Shown: positions 13,689 to 14,335 of the stretch, in pieces
How positions within the stretch are numbered: position 1 is the stretch's first letter
Layout: every line of letters begins with the position of its first letter
Translations under genes and position numbers: made by a program
NCBI GenBank assembly: GCA_964648005.1
Contig: CAZYKR010000093.1
Span: 1-14,335, forward strand
Length of the DNA stretch: 14,335 nucleotides
Direction of reading: 5' to 3'
Source of the DNA: JAGQTE01 sp964648005
Lineage (GTDB): Bacteria; Actinomycetota; Acidimicrobiia; Acidimicrobiales; Acidimicrobilacustridaceae
Notes under the pieces: model-generated
Told to the model about the DNA's origin: nothing
The model's input: only the letters and a program-made list of their open reading frames with translations
Database searches by the model: none

Positions 13689-14335
13689 ATGGTGTCGGCG
13701 GCGCTCGCGCTCGGAGGTCTGGTGCTGCTGGCGGTCACCTCCGACTGGTTCGTCCTCGGCGCGGCACGGCTGTCCGCCCGGCTGCGCGTGCCGCCGGTGG
13801 TCGTCGGCGCGGTGGTGGTGGGGTTCGGGACGAGCGCGCCGGAGCTGTTGGTGTCGGGCCTCGCCGTGGCCGAGGGGCAGCCGGACCTCGCGCTCGGGAA
13901 CGTCATCGGGTCGAACGTGGCGAACCTCACGATCGTGCTCGGATCGGCAGCGGTGGTCGGCACACTGGCGCTGGGATCGCGCACCGTGCGCCGGGAAGCG
14001 CCGCTGAGCACAGCGGCGGTCTGCGCGTTCGGCGTCGCTGCGCTCGTCGGCCTGGGCCCCGCCGCCGGGGTGGTGCTGTCGGCGGGTCTGGTGGCGGTGC
14101 TGGTGCGCGTCGTGCGGACTGCTCGATCCAGTCGCGCCAGCGACGATGCGGATCTCGTCGACGAGGTGACCGACCTCGAAGCCGGTGGTGGCGGCCTCGC
14201 CGGGACGGTGCTGTTGGCGGTCGCCGGGTTGGTCGGCACCCTGGTCGGCGCGCAGCTGGTCGTCACCGGTGCGGTGTCGATCGCCGAGCAACTCGGCGTC
14301 TCGGAAGGGTTCGTGGGCCTAACGCTCGTGGCGAT
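13689..14335 (+). CDS. CaCA-family sodium/calcium-type cation exchanger, partial (C-terminus beyond right edge)
   Basis: 215 codons are visible. The first alpha repeat, which forms the ion site, is complete: GFGTSAPELLVSGLA (45-59) and ALGNVIGSNVANLTIVLG (68-85). The second repeat begins at the edge (VSEGFVGLTLVA, 204-215, where a GTS-PE motif would follow). Between them are several helices and an acidic loop (SDDADLVDEVTDLEAG, 151-166). This is the layout of YrbG-like prokaryotic Na+/Ca2+ or K+/Ca2+ exchangers of the inner membrane. The ATG at 13689 gives the usual N-terminus starting directly with helix 1. A GTG at 13650 overlapping the ltrA stop (GTGA) is in frame but has no well-placed ribosome site. 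No separate promoter is evident, so it may be read with ltrA. Confidence 0.85.
   Translation, partial: MVSAALALGGLVLLAVTSDWFVLGAARLSARLRVPPVVVGAVVVGFGTSAPELLVSGLAVAEGQPDLALGNVIGSNVANLTIVLGSAAVVGTLALGSRTVRREAPLSTAAVCAFGVAALVGLGPAAGVVLSAGLVAVLVRVVRTARSSRASDDADLVDEVTDLEAGGGGLAGTVLLAVAGLVGTLVGAQLVVTGAVSIAEQLGVSEGFVGLTLVA

Overview
High-GC DNA with actinobacterial coding style: strong G/C third positions, many ATGA/TGATG stop-start overlaps, GTG starts and TetR regulators. The mix of an InhA-like enoyl-ACP reductase, an F420-type NADP-binding reductase, LtrA and a DAB inorganic-carbon transporter fits an environmental actinobacterium, possibly of the Acidimicrobiia. The lineage is inferred from content only. 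No rRNA, tRNA, CRISPR array, insertion sequence or phage gene is visible, and no gene-free stretch exceeds 300 bases.

Left part (1-4509, all minus strand). The left edge holds the start of a small coiled-coil, proline-rich protein that begins with GTG. A perfect 42-bp palindrome separates it from a four-gene unit read from 4509 leftward: tetR, an unassigned 387-residue protein, an APH-fold small-molecule kinase and a Rieske non-heme iron oxygenase. The first junction overlaps by 1 nt, the second has a 31-nt gap and the last overlaps by 4 nt. The unit looks like a self-regulated pathway acting on an unknown small molecule. A TetR-type palindrome lies immediately before its first gene.

Centre (4652-10165, plus strand). 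Divergent from it is an overlapping unit dabB-dabA-(purK-like)-(inhA/fabI-like). DabA keeps the Cys-x-Asp...His...Cys zinc site of the DAB CO2-hydrating pump, and DabB is a NuoL/MrpA-type proton-conducting partner. The third gene is a short relative of PurK, the ATP-grasp enzyme that activates bicarbonate. It has lost most of the ATP-grasp core and one metal-binding glutamate. The fourth is an enoyl-ACP reductase. The transcript is predicted to be leaderless, starting at the GTG of dabB. A bicarbonate supply pump coupled to a degenerate bicarbonate-enzyme relative and a fatty-acid enzyme is the most unusual thing in the window.

Right part (10208-14335). This part contains a short MgtE-type transporter without the N domain, and a convergent tetR overlapping its end. 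Divergent from that tetR are an F420/NADP-type reductase and an LtrA membrane protein. The N-terminal part of a CaCA-family cation exchanger runs off the right edge.
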